DNA of 64,000 nt from Microbulbifer halophilus (GCF_026183675.1 NZ_JAPIVK010000007.1:38335-102334), one strand, 5' to 3'; shown: positions 50,060 to 60,260, numbered from the stretch's first letter. Notes: generated by a model from the sequence alone, not told the origin. Made by a program: numbers and translations.

Positions 50060-50989
50060 TTACAATTTTGTTTCAAGCTCCGGTACCGCATCAAAAAGAT
50101 CCGCCACCAGGCCGTAATCGGCTACGGAGAAGATTGGCGCTTCTTCATCTTTGTTGATAGCCACGATCACCTTGGAGTCTTTCATGCCCGCCAGGTGCTG
50201 GATGGCACCGGAGATACCCACGGCAATGTAGAGGTCCGGGGCGACAATCTTGCCGGTCTGCCCCACCTGCATATCATTGGGTACGAAGCCGGCGTCTACT
50301 GCCGCGCGGGAGGCGCCCACTGCGGCCCCCAGTTTGTCGGCCACTTTGTACAGAATTTCGAAGTTGTCGCCATTCTGCATACCGCGGCCGCCGGAGATCA
50401 CTACCTTGGCGGACGTCAGCTCCGGGCGATCGGATTCAGCCAGCTCTTCACCGACGAACGAGGATACACCGGCATCGTCGGCAATGTCGACGGATTCCAC
50501 CGGGGCGCTGCCGCCCTCGGCGGACACGGCGTCGAACGCCGTGGTGCGCACGGAGATCACCTTGATGGCGTCCGAGCTCTGCACCGTGGCAACCACATTG
50601 CCGGCATAGATCGGGCGCTTGAAGGTATCGGGACCCTCCACCGCGATAATATCGGAAACCGGCTGCACATCCAGCAGCGCCGCCGCACGCGGCAGCATGT
50701 TCTTGCCGGTGGTGGTGGCCGGGGCCAGGATGTGGCTGTAGTCCTTGCCCAGATCGGCCACCAGCTTGGCCACATTCTCGGCCAGTTGGTGGCCATAGGC
50801 GGCGTTGTCGGCCACCAGTACCTTGTTGACGCCTTCAATCTTGGCGGCGGCTTCGCCGGCGGCGCCACAGTTTTCGCCCGCTACCAGGACGTCGATATCG
50901 CCACCGATGGCCTTCGCCGCGGCGATGGTGTTGAGCGTAGCGCCCTTCAGTTCGGCGTTGTCGTGTTCCGCAATAACCAGAATGCTCAT
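50060..50989 (-). CDS. etfA: Electron transfer flavoprotein alpha subunit
   Basis: A 309-residue FAD-binding subunit of ETF, the electron carrier from acyl-CoA and related dehydrogenases to the quinone pool. The C-terminal FAD domain motifs are [54 protein letters not shown] (shown in part as [11 protein letters not shown] and GISGAIQH). Length is standard. It overlaps etfB by four bases and is followed by a terminator. Confidence 0.96.
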   Translation of the reverse strand: MSILVIAEHDNAELKGATLNTIAAAKAIGGDIDVLVAGENCGAAGEAAAKIEGVNKVLVADNAAYGHQLAENVAKLVADLGKDYSHILAPATTTGKNMLPRAAALLDVQPVSDIIAVEGPDTFKRPIYAGNVVATVQSSDAIKVISVRTTAFDAVSAEGGSAPVESVDIADDAGVSSFVGEELAESDRPELTSAKVVISGGRGMQNGDNFEILYKVADKLGAAVGASRAAVDAGFVPNDMQVGQTGKIVAPDLYIAVGISGAIQHLAGMKDSKVIVAINKDEEAPIFSVADYGLVADLFDAVPELETKL

Positions 50990-51738
50990 TGGAGTACCTT
51001 CGCCTCGTTCTTCAGTTTCTCTACCAGTTCTGCCACATCGGCAACCTTGACACCCGCCTGGCGCTCGGCCGGCGGTTCCACGCTCAGGGTCTTGGTGCGC
51101 GGGGTGATGTCCACACCCAGGTCGCCCGGGTTGGTGGTATCGAGGGGCTTCTTCTTCGCCTTCATGATGTTCGGCAGGGAAGCGTAGCGCGGCTCGTTCA
51201 GGCGCAGGTCGGTAGTGACGATGGCCGGCAGCTTCAGCTCTACGGTCTGCAGGCCGCCGTCGATCTCGCGGGTCACTTTGACGGACTCGCCCTCGACGTC
51301 CACCTCAGAAGCGAAGGTACCCTGAGCCATGCCGGTCAGCGCCCCGAGCATCTGGCCGGTCTGGTTGTTGTCGCCATCGATGGACTGCTTGCCCATGATC
51401 ACCAGCTGCGGCTCCTCTTTGTCGACGATCGCCTTCAGGCATTTGGCCACGGCCAGCGGCTGCAGCTCGTCGTCCGACTCGACCAGAATGCCGCGGTCGG
51501 CACCCAGTGCCAGCGCGGTGCGGATCTGCTCCTGGCACTGCTTCGGCCCCATGGAAACGGCGACTATCTCGCTGACGACGCCTTTCTCCTTCAAGCGTAC
51601 CGCCTCTTCCACCGCAATTTCGCAGAAGGGGTTGATAGACATTTTTACGTTGGCAGTATCGACGTCAGAGCCATCCGCCTTGGGGCGAACCTTGACGTTG
51701 AAGTCCACAACGCGTTTCACAGCTACAAGAACTTTCAT
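50986..51738 (-). CDS. etfB: Electron transfer flavoprotein beta subunit
   Basis: A 250-residue partner of EtfA that binds AMP and docks on dehydrogenases. Typical features are [19 protein letters not shown] at the start, the [10 protein letters not shown] loop and the recognition loop near [22 protein letters not shown] (split as [16 protein letters not shown] and ASLPNI). First gene of etfBA, diverging from the ETF-quinone oxidoreductase gene. Confidence 0.96.
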   Translation of the reverse strand: MKVLVAVKRVVDFNVKVRPKADGSDVDTANVKMSINPFCEIAVEEAVRLKEKGVVSEIVAVSMGPKQCQEQIRTALALGADRGILVESDDELQPLAVAKCLKAIVDKEEPQLVIMGKQSIDGDNNQTGQMLGALTGMAQGTFASEVDVEGESVKVTREIDGGLQTVELKLPAIVTTDLRLNEPRYASLPNIMKAKKKPLDTTNPGDLGVDITPRTKTLSVEPPAERQAGVKVADVAELVEKLKNEAKVLQ

Positions 51739-52062
51739 GGAAATCCCGTCTTAAATAAGCTTTGTGGGAGCCGCGACTGACTGACAGTTCATATCGCGAA
51801 CGAATAGGGTCTTCTGGTCAAACACCTGTTTGAACGGCGTGTATGTTGGCCCTTCTATACACCAAAATCAATAGTCCAATACCCGGGCCAGGGATCATTC
51901 AGCAGATCAATTTCAGGGCATAAAGAAAGTCTATTCCAGACTGGCGGGGAGCGCGATGATCGCACCGAAATCGAGCGGCCACCTCGCTCCCGGCGCGGGA
52001 TCGGCGCTGGCCGCCCCGCCGCATGACAGCGCATTTGCCACACGATTTGAATAGTCCTGCAA

Positions 52063-52092
52063 TTGGTAGGGTTGAATGATGGTCTATATAAT
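52063..52092 (+). promoter_or_regulatory. Promoter for the ETF-quinone oxidoreductase gene
   Basis: TTGGTA (52063-52068) and a perfect TATAAT (52087-52092) with an 18-base spacer, about 130 bp before the gene. The 481-bp divergent region between etfB and this gene holds no coding sequence that I can support; the rest of it is unremarkable. Confidence 0.6.
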
Positions 52093-52219
52093 CCGCGGCC
52101 AGAGGAAGATCGGGCGCCGGATGGAGGCCCCGAACAGAATAAACACAAGTCAAACCTGAAGGTCCCGACTCGCCCGAAAGCCAGCCTTCGGGGTCCGGGA
52201 ACACAAAGAGGAGAGCGCC

Positions 52220-53857
52220 GTGGAACGCGAATCAATGGAATACGATGTAGTGATCGTGGGTGCGGGCCCGGCGGGCCTGGCGGCGGCCTGCCGTATTCGC
52301 CAGTTCAATGAGGACATCGAAGTCTGCGTTGTCGAGAAAGGCTCCGAAGTCGGCGCCCATATCCTGTCCGGCGCCGTATTCGAGCCCACCGCCCTGAACG
52401 AACTCTTCCCCGACTGGAAAGACCGCGGCGCGCCGCTGAACACCCCGGTCAAGGGCGACGACATCTATGTGATGGGCAGCGCCGAGAAGGCCTCCAGAGT
52501 GCCCGGCTTCTTTGTGCCCAGCACCATGCACAACGAAGGCAACTACATCATCAGCCTCGGCAACCTGACCCGCTGGCTGGCCGAACAGGCCGAGAACCTC
52601 GGGGTCGAGATCTTCCCGGGCTTCGCCGCAGCGGAAGTGCTGTACAACGACGACGGCTCGGTCAAGGGCATCGCCACCGGCGATATGGGTGTGGCCGCCG
52701 ACGGCTCCGAGAAAGATGCCTATATGCCCGGCATGGAGCTGCACGCCAAGTACACCCTGTTTGCCGAAGGCTGCCGCGGCCACCTGGGCAAACAGCTGAT
52801 CTCCAACTTCAAGCTCGACGAGGGCGTGGACCCGCAGCACTACGGCATCGGCATCAAGGAAATCTGGAAGGTCGACGACGACAAGCACCAAGAGGGCCTG
52901 GTGGTCCACACCGCCGGCTGGCCGCTGGACGAGAGTGGCTCCCACGGCGGCGGCTTCCTCTACCACATCGAGGACAACCAGGTGGTCGTGGGCCTGATCA
53001 CCGACCTGGCCTACAGCAACCCGCATGTGAGCCCCTTCGACGAATTCCAGCGCTACAAACACCACCCGGTCATCAAACAGTACCTGGCCGGCGGCCAGCG
53101 CACCGCCTACGGCGCCCGCGCGATTACCAAGGGCGGCCTGCAGTCGCAGCCGAAGATGACCTTCCCCGGCGGCCTGCTGATCGGCGACAACGCCGGCACC
53201 CTGAACTTCGCCAAGATCAAGGGCAACCACACGGCGATGAAATCCGGCATGATCGCCGCTGAGAGCGTCGTTGAAGCCCTGGGCGCCGAGCGCGCCGGCG
53301 ACGAGCTGACCGAATACAGCACCAAATACCGCGACAGCTGGGCCTGGAAGGAACTGCACAAGCAGCGCAACTTCGGCCCGGCGCAGCACAAGTGGGGCAA
53401 TATCCTCGGCTCCGCCTACGCGTTTATCGATATCAACATCTTCCAGGGCAAGCTTCCCTGGACCCTGCGCGATACCAAGGCCGACCACGCCCAACTCAAA
53501 CCGGCGGCGGACTGCAAGAAGATCGACTACCCCAAACCCGACGGCGTTCTCAGCTTCGACAAGCTGTCCTCGGTGTTCATTTCCAACACCAACCACGAGG
53601 AAGACCAGCCCTGTCACCTGACGCTGAAGGACAGCGAGATCCCGATCAATCACAACCTGCCCATCTACGACGAACCGGCCCAGCGCTACTGCCCCGCCGG
53701 CGTCTACGAAGTGGTAGAGGATGCGGAAGGCAAGCGCTTCCAGATCAACGCGCAGAACTGCGTGCACTGCAAGACCTGCGACATCAAGGACCCGACCCAG
53801 AATATCGTCTGGATCGCGCCGGAAGGTGGCGGCGGGCCCAATTACCCGAACATGTAA
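52220..53857 (+). CDS. Electron transfer flavoprotein-ubiquinone oxidoreductase
   Basis: A 545-residue membrane-associated flavoprotein that passes electrons from ETF to ubiquinone. FAD-binding VIVGAGPAGLAAA is at the N-terminus; the quinone region includes GNLTRWLAEQAENLGVEI; the C-terminal 4Fe-4S cluster cysteines lie in RYCPAG and NCVHCKTCDIKDP. GTG start with AGGAG at six bases; an ATG at 52235 is an alternative. With etfBA on the other side it forms a complete electron-transfer unit for fatty acid or amino acid oxidation. Confidence 0.95.
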   Translation: MERESMEYDVVIVGAGPAGLAAACRIRQFNEDIEVCVVEKGSEVGAHILSGAVFEPTALNELFPDWKDRGAPLNTPVKGDDIYVMGSAEKASRVPGFFVPSTMHNEGNYIISLGNLTRWLAEQAENLGVEIFPGFAAAEVLYNDDGSVKGIATGDMGVAADGSEKDAYMPGMELHAKYTLFAEGCRGHLGKQLISNFKLDEGVDPQHYGIGIKEIWKVDDDKHQEGLVVHTAGWPLDESGSHGGGFLYHIEDNQVVVGLITDLAYSNPHVSPFDEFQRYKHHPVIKQYLAGGQRTAYGARAITKGGLQSQPKMTFPGGLLIGDNAGTLNFAKIKGNHTAMKSGMIAAESVVEALGAERAGDELTEYSTKYRDSWAWKELHKQRNFGPAQHKWGNILGSAYAFIDINIFQGKLPWTLRDTKADHAQLKPAADCKKIDYPKPDGVLSFDKLSSVFISNTNHEEDQPCHLTLKDSEIPINHNLPIYDEPAQRYCPAGVYEVVEDAEGKRFQINAQNCVHCKTCDIKDPTQNIVWIAPEGGGGPNYPNM

Positions 53858-53889
53858 CGATTTGAAGTTGTAACGGCTTTATCTTTTCA

Positions 53890-53911
53890 GGGCGCCCCGG
53901 CGCCCTTTTTT
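53890..53911 (+). terminator. Terminator after ETF-quinone oxidoreductase
   Basis: Stem GGGCGCC/GGCGCCC around two bases, followed by six T, 33 bp beyond the stop. Confidence 0.9.
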
Positions 53912-53983
53912 GTGGACCCACCACAACTCGTGCCCCTGTTCAGCGTACCGGACTTTACACGGGACCCACGCTGGCGCACAGAC

Positions 53984-54014
53984 AAAAAAACCGGACACTG
54001 TTGCCAGTGTCCGG
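53984..54014 (-). terminator. Terminator after the TonB receptor gene
   Basis: Ten-base stem CCGGACACTG/CAGTGTCCGG with loop TTGC; on the minus strand it is followed by seven T (A-run at 53984-53990). It ends the lipoprotein/receptor transcript 39 bp after the receptor stop. Confidence 0.9.
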
Positions 54015-54052
54015 TTCAAGCATCCCTGTTTTATCAGTTCGAGCTTCCGGAT

Positions 54053-56773
54053 TCAGAATTGATATTGTGCGCTCAGTGCAAAAGTCGACCCGGGCTTCTC
54101 TTCGAATACAGCCACCCCACTGCGCTCGATTTCAATCGCCTCGTCCAGCAGGTTCTGCATCTTGGCCTTGAGCGTTACTTCATCGGTCGGGTACCAGGAG
54201 TAAGTCAGGTCCAGGGAATGGAACGGCTGCTCGAATGCATCCGGGGCACCGTTGCGGCCGGCCAGGTAGAGGCGCTCGCCGAACACGTTGTAGCCCAGGG
54301 TGGCCGAGTGGTTGCCATCCGGCGAATCGAAGCCCACCAGCATATTGACCACATAATCCGAGGCGCCGGTCATTTCGCGCTCCGGGTTGGTCGGGGCGTC
54401 GGCCCTGCTGCCAGCCAGCAGTTCCGAGTCCTGCATCGTCACGTTGCCCTGCAGGAAGAAGCTGTCCATGGTCTCGCCAAGGAAGCCCATGGTCTTCATG
54501 CCCTCGATCTCCATACCGGTGATTTCGCCGGATTCGGCGTTGATGATCTCCCGCGCCACGTTGGTATCACTGGAGGCCAGCTCGAAAAACTCGATCGGGT
54601 CCGCAATGTCCTTGTAGTAAGCGGAGACTGTCAGGTTGTCGCCATTGTCGAAGAACCACTCGGCGCGCACGTCGAAGTTGGTGATTTCCGATGGCCGCGC
54701 GTCCGGGTTGCCCTTGATCTGCTCGTCGGTGATCGGGTCGATGTAGATGGCATCGGTGATCTCGCGCAGGTCCGGGCGCACTGCGGTCTTGCTGGCGCCG
54801 AAGCGCAGCTGGAAGGTTTCCGCCCACAGCGAGCCCATATAGGTGAGCGACAGCGAGGGATATACCTTATCTTCGGCGAAGGTGGCGTCGGCGAGTTCGT
54901 CGGGGTCCATGGGAATCTGCGGATCATCAACGGAGTAGCCGTAGGGGTTCCAGTCCAGTGCGACCTGGCTGTAGTCCTCCCAGCGGGCACCGGCGGCCAC
55001 GCGCCAAGTCTCATTGAAGGTCCAGTCCACCTTACCGAAAGCGGCCTCGGTCAGGGTCGCGGCGATATAACTCTGGTTGTCGGCGCCGGCGCGGTCGAAT
55101 ACAAAATCGTTGTCCGGATTGGTGATCGGTTCATCGCCGAACACTTCGTCCAGATCGCCGACCAGGGAATCCGGATCGGCCACATCGAGGGCGCCGAGGC
55201 GGAACTGGGTTTCTCTGTAAGTACGCCCTTTTTCCGTGCGGGCAAAACCGCCGCTCAATTCCAGCGTGGAGGTCGAAAAGTGCAGCGGCAGGGTCGCGCT
55301 CCAGCCGTAGTTGATCACTTCGTCGTCCAGGTCGGTGAAGCGGAAACCGGCGCTGTTGACACCGATGCTGACAGACGAGCTTTCCACCAGGCCATTGGTA
55401 TCCGTCATGGTATCGGCATTGATGCTGATTTCGTTCGGGATACTGGTGGCTGCAGTGGAATCGGAGTATTGCCAGTCCACTACCAGCTCTTCCGGCACCC
55501 AGTCCAACAGGCCGTCAAACAGCGCCTTGGTGGCAGGCCCTATTGAGTGGCTCCCCTTGACCTGGTGCACCCGCAGGTCGCGCTCTTCATAGCGGATGGT
55601 GTATTCGCGGAAACCCCGGCCGTCTGAAATCTGGCGGTTCTCATTGAAGTAATCGCGAACCGAAGTCTCATCGTCGGTATTGCGCAGATAGAGACTGGTG
55701 GTGGAAATCTCGTGTTCGCCGGCGTAGCGCAGGCCCAGGTTCAGGTTGCCGCTGATGTCGACGGAATAAGTCGACCTGTCCCGGTTGTCGGTACGTTCCT
55801 CAGGAAAACCGTAACTGCGTTTGAAGGTTTCCTCTTCCCGCCACTTGGTCTGGTAGGAGCTGCCGGCCAGGAAGCCCAGCTCCCAGTCGTCGCCGATATA
55901 GAAGCGATTGCCGACACTGCCCTTGAAATTGTAATCGGGGTCGGAGGATTCCTCTTTGATCGAGATATCGCGATTCAGGTTCAGTGCCAGCTCGCGGTTC
56001 AGCGCCTCCGCCGCGGCAATTTCTTCCTGCGGGGAGCCGTACTCGTTGCCTTCGGCCAGCAGTGTCTCGCGAATATCATTGACGCCCAGGCCGCCCTGGA
56101 AGCGCTGCAGGGCCGCCTGCAGCTCCGAGGGCATCGCGCGGGTGCCGTCGTCGGTACCGAATGCGTCGTCGCCGCCACCTTTATAGGAGAGCACATCGCC
56201 GCTGGTTTCGCTGTTGAAGCCACTGCCCATCTCTATCGAATAGGTCAGTTGGTCCGGAATGCCCTTGGTGCGGATATCCACATTGCCGCCACCAAAGGTC
56301 GCGGCCTGGTCGGCGGAATAGGATTTCTGCACCGCCAGGGAGTCGACCACGGAGGTCGGGAAAATATCCAGCGGGATGACATTGCGGGTCAGGTCCGGAG
56401 ACGGCACTGTGGCGCCGTTCAGGGTGGTGCTGGAATAGCGCTCACCCAGGCCGCGCACATAGACGAACTTGTCGTTGACCAGCGACAGGCCGGAAACCCG
56501 CCGCAGCGCCGCCGCAACGGTGGAATCGCCCACACGGCCGATCATCTCGGAACCGAGGACATCCGTAACCACTTCCTCGTCCAGGCGCTCGTCGATCAGC
56601 ATCTCGGCCGAATCGCGCAGGCGCCCCTGCACCATGACTTCTTCAATCTGCTGGCTCGACGGACCGGAGACATCCTCCATTTCCACCTGCGCCCAGACTT
56701 GCGGAGCCATTGACGAGGCCGCGGCAACAGCCACCACCAACGGCGCTCTTTGAAATTTATCGATCTTAATCAT
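54053..56773 (-). CDS. TonB-dependent receptor, partner of the adjacent lipoprotein
   Basis: A 906-residue outer-membrane receptor: signal peptide ending VWAQ (about residue 29), a TonB-box-like EEVMVQGR stretch, a plug with ALRRVSGLSLVNDKFVYVRGLGERY (split as ALRRVSGLSLVND and FVYVRGLGERY) and GNVDIRTKGIP, and a barrel ending in ALSAQYQF. The substrate is not readable. It follows the lipoprotein gene by 123 bp on the same strand and shares its terminator, so the two are probably one operon, like a receptor with its surface partner. Confidence 0.93.
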   Translation of the reverse strand: MIKIDKFQRAPLVVAVAAASSMAPQVWAQVEMEDVSGPSSQQIEEVMVQGRLRDSAEMLIDERLDEEVVTDVLGSEMIGRVGDSTVAAALRRVSGLSLVNDKFVYVRGLGERYSSTTLNGATVPSPDLTRNVIPLDIFPTSVVDSLAVQKSYSADQAATFGGGNVDIRTKGIPDQLTYSIEMGSGFNSETSGDVLSYKGGGDDAFGTDDGTRAMPSELQAALQRFQGGLGVNDIRETLLAEGNEYGSPQEEIAAAEALNRELALNLNRDISIKEESSDPDYNFKGSVGNRFYIGDDWELGFLAGSSYQTKWREEETFKRSYGFPEERTDNRDRSTYSVDISGNLNLGLRYAGEHEISTTSLYLRNTDDETSVRDYFNENRQISDGRGFREYTIRYEERDLRVHQVKGSHSIGPATKALFDGLLDWVPEELVVDWQYSDSTAATSIPNEISINADTMTDTNGLVESSSVSIGVNSAGFRFTDLDDEVINYGWSATLPLHFSTSTLELSGGFARTEKGRTYRETQFRLGALDVADPDSLVGDLDEVFGDEPITNPDNDFVFDRAGADNQSYIAATLTEAAFGKVDWTFNETWRVAAGARWEDYSQVALDWNPYGYSVDDPQIPMDPDELADATFAEDKVYPSLSLTYMGSLWAETFQLRFGASKTAVRPDLREITDAIYIDPITDEQIKGNPDARPSEITNFDVRAEWFFDNGDNLTVSAYYKDIADPIEFFELASSDTNVAREIINAESGEITGMEIEGMKTMGFLGETMDSFFLQGNVTMQDSELLAGSRADAPTNPEREMTGASDYVVNMLVGFDSPDGNHSATLGYNVFGERLYLAGRNGAPDAFEQPFHSLDLTYSWYPTDEVTLKAKMQNLLDEAIEIERSGVAVFEEKPGSTFALSAQYQF

Positions 56774-56896
56774 TACCCAGGCCTCTTAATCGTTCCTGTT
56801 CAACACTGTGCTAGAACCAATCAGGGCGCCGACTCCCCTGCAGAAAGTGGCGCCCCGAAAGGGATCGGGAAGCCTGTTCCCGATCGTTTCTACTGC

Positions 56897-58642
56897 TTAT
56901 TGCTCGAACCACAGTGCTTCTGCGCGGTTGCCGTCGTGCAGGCCGTAGGTCCAGCCCAGGGTCCAGTCCAGGTCACCCTGACTCAGAGCACCGAAATAGG
57001 CGCGGGCCGCCGCATCGTCGGACTCATCGGTGGCGCCGACTACCGGGCTGATGGCGATCGATTCACCATCCACCATCATGCTGGCTGTGTCGATGGAGTA
57101 GAAGGACGGAGTACCTTCCAGAAGCTGGAGCTGGGTGCTGGCGATGGCAGTCGGGTTGACCTCGCCGCTGATATCGGCAAAGACGTTGCCGCTGTCTACA
57201 GCCCAGGTCTCCACGTCCATCAGCGGGAAATCGTCGCTCGTGTCTTCCGGGGTACCGTTGTCGTCCATATCGGTCCTGGTGCGATCCTCGCAGGCGAAGA
57301 TGACGGATTCCATACGGATGGCTGAGTCGGCGGCTTCGGCCTCGGTACGGCTCTCCTCGCTCTCCAGGCGCAGGCAGTAGTTGCTGCCGTCTTCACCGTT
57401 CTCGTCGGCACTGAAGGAAGCCACCACCATGGAGTTGGTAATCTGCGGGAAGATGCCCTCGCGGAAGCGCCAGCCGGCACCGGCACCGTGAGTACCAGTT
57501 TCTTGGGCGGAAATGATGCAGGTCAGGCCGTCGATCTTCGGACGGCTGTTGATCCCCTCACCGATGACGTCGCTGTAGTCAGTATCGCCGTCATAACTGC
57601 CGATACCATCCGACTCGATACAGTGGTTGCCATCCGCCTCGGCCTGGATAACCAGCGCGTTGGTGATGGAACCGCGGTAGCCCTCGTCGATATCGATGGA
57701 GTCGTCGCGCACATAGAGGCCAACGAAGTTCTCGACATTCGCGGCACCGCCGAAGAACTCGATACCGTCGTCGTAGGTGGAGTAGGCCTGCAGGTTCCTG
57801 ATGATGGTTTCGCTGCCCACACCGCTGAAGGTGATGCCGTTCAGCTCGTCGCCATTGGCCACTTCCGCACCCGTGTGCTTGACCATGAAGTACTCCAGCT
57901 GGCCGGAGCTGTCCTCGTTGTTGTCGCCGCCGTAGTTGGACTGGTCTTTACCGGCGGCACCTTCAGCCAGTACGTGACACTCACTTTCCAGTGCCAGGGA
58001 ACCGTCATCCAGGTTGCCGGTATAGGCGCACTTGTTGGTCACACCAAAACCGTTGATCACCAGCCCGCCCCACTGCTGGACGTCATCGTAGGCAACGGCG
58101 TTGTCGACGGCATCGGAAGTGGAGGTGAAGGTAATCGGTGCATTTTCGGTGCCCACGGCAAATATCTGCGAGCCGCGATTGATCACTGCAAACTTGGTGT
58201 TGTCCGGGAAGGCGATGGTGGAGCCCGCTTCGACGGTGAGCTTGGTGCCATCTCCACCTTCGGCGATACCCGCTGCAGCCATGGTGGCGTCGTCGTCGAA
58301 GTTTCTACCGACAAACAGGCTGCCTTCAAAAATATGCACACCGTCATTGTCCAGCGCGGGAATGAACAGGTCTGTGGTCAGAGGGTTGCCTGAGTCGACA
58401 AAACTGGCGGAATAGGTGCAGTCCCCGCTGTCGGCGTCAAAACTGCCCCGCACATTCTCACCACCCTCCTCGTAGGAGGCGCAGGGGTTGTCCCCGCTAT
58501 TATTGCCATCGTTATCATTACCGCCTTCATCGACGGAATTATCGTTGGTCTCCGGCTCGATATTGATGCCACCACTGTCGCAACCGGCCAGCAATGCAGT
58601 GATGGTAGCCGCCAGCAGCAGTTTCTTATTGACTCGCTTCAT
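56897..58642 (-). CDS. Large lipoprotein with beta-helix-like repeats
   Basis: A 581-residue lipoprotein: signal peptide and lipobox LLAGC with acylated Cys21, then an Asn/Asp/Gly linker (about residues 22-55), then a long region of short beta-strand turns (for example GVGSETIIRNLQAYSTYDDG, AANVENFVGLYVRDDS) that suggests a right-handed parallel helix. Ten or so cysteines are scattered in it. I know no enzyme activity for it. Operon position ahead of a TonB receptor suggests a substrate-capturing outer-membrane lipoprotein. The Asp+2 rule cannot exclude inner-membrane retention (residue after Cys is Asp). Confidence 0.85.
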   Translation of the reverse strand: MKRVNKKLLLAATITALLAGCDSGGINIEPETNDNSVDEGGNDNDGNNSGDNPCASYEEGGENVRGSFDADSGDCTYSASFVDSGNPLTTDLFIPALDNDGVHIFEGSLFVGRNFDDDATMAAAGIAEGGDGTKLTVEAGSTIAFPDNTKFAVINRGSQIFAVGTENAPITFTSTSDAVDNAVAYDDVQQWGGLVINGFGVTNKCAYTGNLDDGSLALESECHVLAEGAAGKDQSNYGGDNNEDSSGQLEYFMVKHTGAEVANGDELNGITFSGVGSETIIRNLQAYSTYDDGIEFFGGAANVENFVGLYVRDDSIDIDEGYRGSITNALVIQAEADGNHCIESDGIGSYDGDTDYSDVIGEGINSRPKIDGLTCIISAQETGTHGAGAGWRFREGIFPQITNSMVVASFSADENGEDGSNYCLRLESEESRTEAEAADSAIRMESVIFACEDRTRTDMDDNGTPEDTSDDFPLMDVETWAVDSGNVFADISGEVNPTAIASTQLQLLEGTPSFYSIDTASMMVDGESIAISPVVGATDESDDAAARAYFGALSQGDLDWTLGWTYGLHDGNRAEALWFEQ

Positions 58643-58873
58643 ATTTCCCCCTACGGAAGTTTGCAGATTGGGGCCAGTGAAAACCCGTTTCTTATGATTC
58701 AGCTGTGCGTCCTGAATGTTTTAAAAACCGATCTCCAGCGTCCCTGAAACCGTGTTATTTACTCGCCTGAGCAATTCGGACGCGAAGGAGTGTAGGAAGG
58801 GAATATTGCGAAATTGTTACTCCAGGAAGGATTTCCCGAAAAAGTTGCAATACTTATGCGCAGGAAACCAAAA

Positions 58874-58902
58874 GTTACGATAGGGTTGCAGAAATGTTTC
58901 AG
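58874..58902 (-). promoter_or_regulatory. Pho-box-like direct repeat upstream of the lipoprotein/receptor operon
   Basis: Read on the minus strand, three seven-base units, CTGAAAC, CTGCAAC and TCGTAAC, follow each other with exactly four bases between them, an 11-bp period. This is the architecture of PhoB sites (two CTGTCAT/CTGTNAC units with four-base spacer). Sequence agreement is moderate. CATAAG lies about ten bases downstream, a possible -10. The remainder of the 343-bp gap 58643-58985 is AT-rich leader without a gene. Confidence 0.45.
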
Positions 58903-58985
58903 TAAATGATCAGGCAACAGTCAAGGTGGTGTTTTATACACCACCTCATTGCGCGCCTCAGAAGGGATTGTGTTTCGGGGCCTGC

Positions 58986-59528
58986 TCAGTATTCCCCGAG
59001 CAGAAAAGACTTGCCGCCACTGCGAATCCAGAGCCGACCATCGCGATCTTCCGCCCAGTCGACCAATTGGTAAAAGACCTCGCGGGATACACGGGCGTAG
59101 AGGCCGTCCCGCACTGCCAGGTAGGGAACCTTCTGCGGGGGTTCGCCAAAGGATCTCAACTGCCAGTCCCGTTCGCTGTCCAGCGGCACTACATCGCCGG
59201 TATCGGTGGTGAACAGCAGCAGTTCCCCGCCGCCCTTCCCGCCGCGGGCAACCTGGGTGGCGATAAAGGGCACATCCTCCACCCGGATACGCCACTTTTC
59301 CACCGGGGTGAGCAGAAAGTACTCGCTCCCCTCACGGCGGAGAATACTGGCAAACAGGTCCACCAGGGGCCGGCGGCGGATTTCCGTGCCCTCGTGGATC
59401 CAGCGGCCATCCCGCCGGATCACCAGGTCCATGTCGCCACAAAAATCCGGGTTCCACTTCTGTACCGGCGGGTGGCCACGGAACTCGCGCTGCAATGCCT
59501 GCAGTTGCTCAAACAGCGGTTCAGCCAA
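58986..59528 (-). CDS. DUF1285 family protein
   Basis: About 180 residues from a TTG at 59528 (GTG at 59543 also possible), matching DUF1285 in the core KWNPDFCGDMDLVIRRDG and WIHEGTEIRRRPLV, with later SERDWQLRSFGEP. The family is a small PH-like domain protein of unknown function. The frame runs further upstream inside the tetR gene and that part is not used. Four to eight bases overlap the tetR end, so it is translationally coupled to it. Confidence 0.82.
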   Translation of the reverse strand: MAEPLFEQLQALQREFRGHPPVQKWNPDFCGDMDLVIRRDGRWIHEGTEIRRRPLVDLFASILRREGSEYFLLTPVEKWRIRVEDVPFIATQVARGGKGGGELLLFTTDTGDVVPLDSERDWQLRSFGEPPQKVPYLAVRDGLYARVSREVFYQLVDWAEDRDGRLWIRSGGKSFLLGEY

Positions 59529-60201
59529 AGGAGGGCCCCGCACTCTCGCTGCCGGATTTACTCTCTTCCTGGGATCTGCGGCCGGAAACATCGCCGATAT
59601 GGACTCCGACATCCATGATGAACTCCATCAGCCCCTCGCGATCCTCGATCACATCGGCGAACGAGCGCGAGTGGTAGAGTTCCACGGCGCCCTGCACCAG
59701 GGCCCAGTAGGTGGAGTAATAGAAATAGGCCGGCACCTTCTTCAGGACGCCCTGCTCCATGCGCCGCTCGAACACGCGGTTCAGGGCAGAGGCGTTGGAA
59801 TTGCGGATCGCGTGGAGCTCCGCGATCATCTCCGGCGCCAGGTTCAGGGCAATGATCTTCTCCTCCAGCCGCTGAAAGAGGCGGTCCTTGGATGGATCCG
59901 CCATGCGCGACTCGAAGTAGGCCCGCGCCGGTGCGGTGATATCGCCCTGTTCGGCGGCGGCCACGGCGGTCTTCAGGCGCTCGGTCAGCGACTTCTCATA
60001 GTCCATCAACAAACGCATGTAAATCTCTGTTTTTGAGATAAAATGCTTGTAGATGGTGCCCTTGCCGATATCCACGCGCTCGGCAACCTGCTCCACGGTG
60101 ACCTTTTCCTCGCCGTGTTCCAGCAGCAGCTCCAGGGCGGCATCCAGGATGCGCTGCTCGCGCGCGCGGAAGCGCTGTACCTTCTCTTTTGCCTTGTCCA
60201 T
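59521..60201 (-). CDS. TetR/AcrR-family transcriptional regulator
   Basis: A 226-residue repressor with an N-terminal helix-turn-helix (RILDAALELLLEHGEEKVTVEQVA, split as RILDAALELLLEHG and VTVEQVAERVDIGKGTIYKHF) and a ligand-binding C-terminal half. The ATG at 60201 has GGAAG in front. The ligand is unknown; a neighbouring thioesterase gene suggests acyl-CoA or fatty-acid sensing, only by position. A 14-bp palindrome at 60261-60274 is a good operator candidate. Confidence 0.9.
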   Translation of the reverse strand: MDKAKEKVQRFRAREQRILDAALELLLEHGEEKVTVEQVAERVDIGKGTIYKHFISKTEIYMRLLMDYEKSLTERLKTAVAAAEQGDITAPARAYFESRMADPSKDRLFQRLEEKIIALNLAPEMIAELHAIRNSNASALNRVFERRMEQGVLKKVPAYFYYSTYWALVQGAVELYHSRSFADVIEDREGLMEFIMDVGVHIGDVSGRRSQEESKSGSESAGPSFG

Positions 60202-60260
60202 ACTTCCGACCTTCTCTGCCCTTGTCTCTCCCCTCGGTTCAGGGGACTGAAATTGACTAT

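Noticed and set aside
54053..56713. Long plus-strand open frames opposite the TonB receptor
   Set aside because: Antisense shadows; the minus-strand reading has signal peptide, plug and barrel end.
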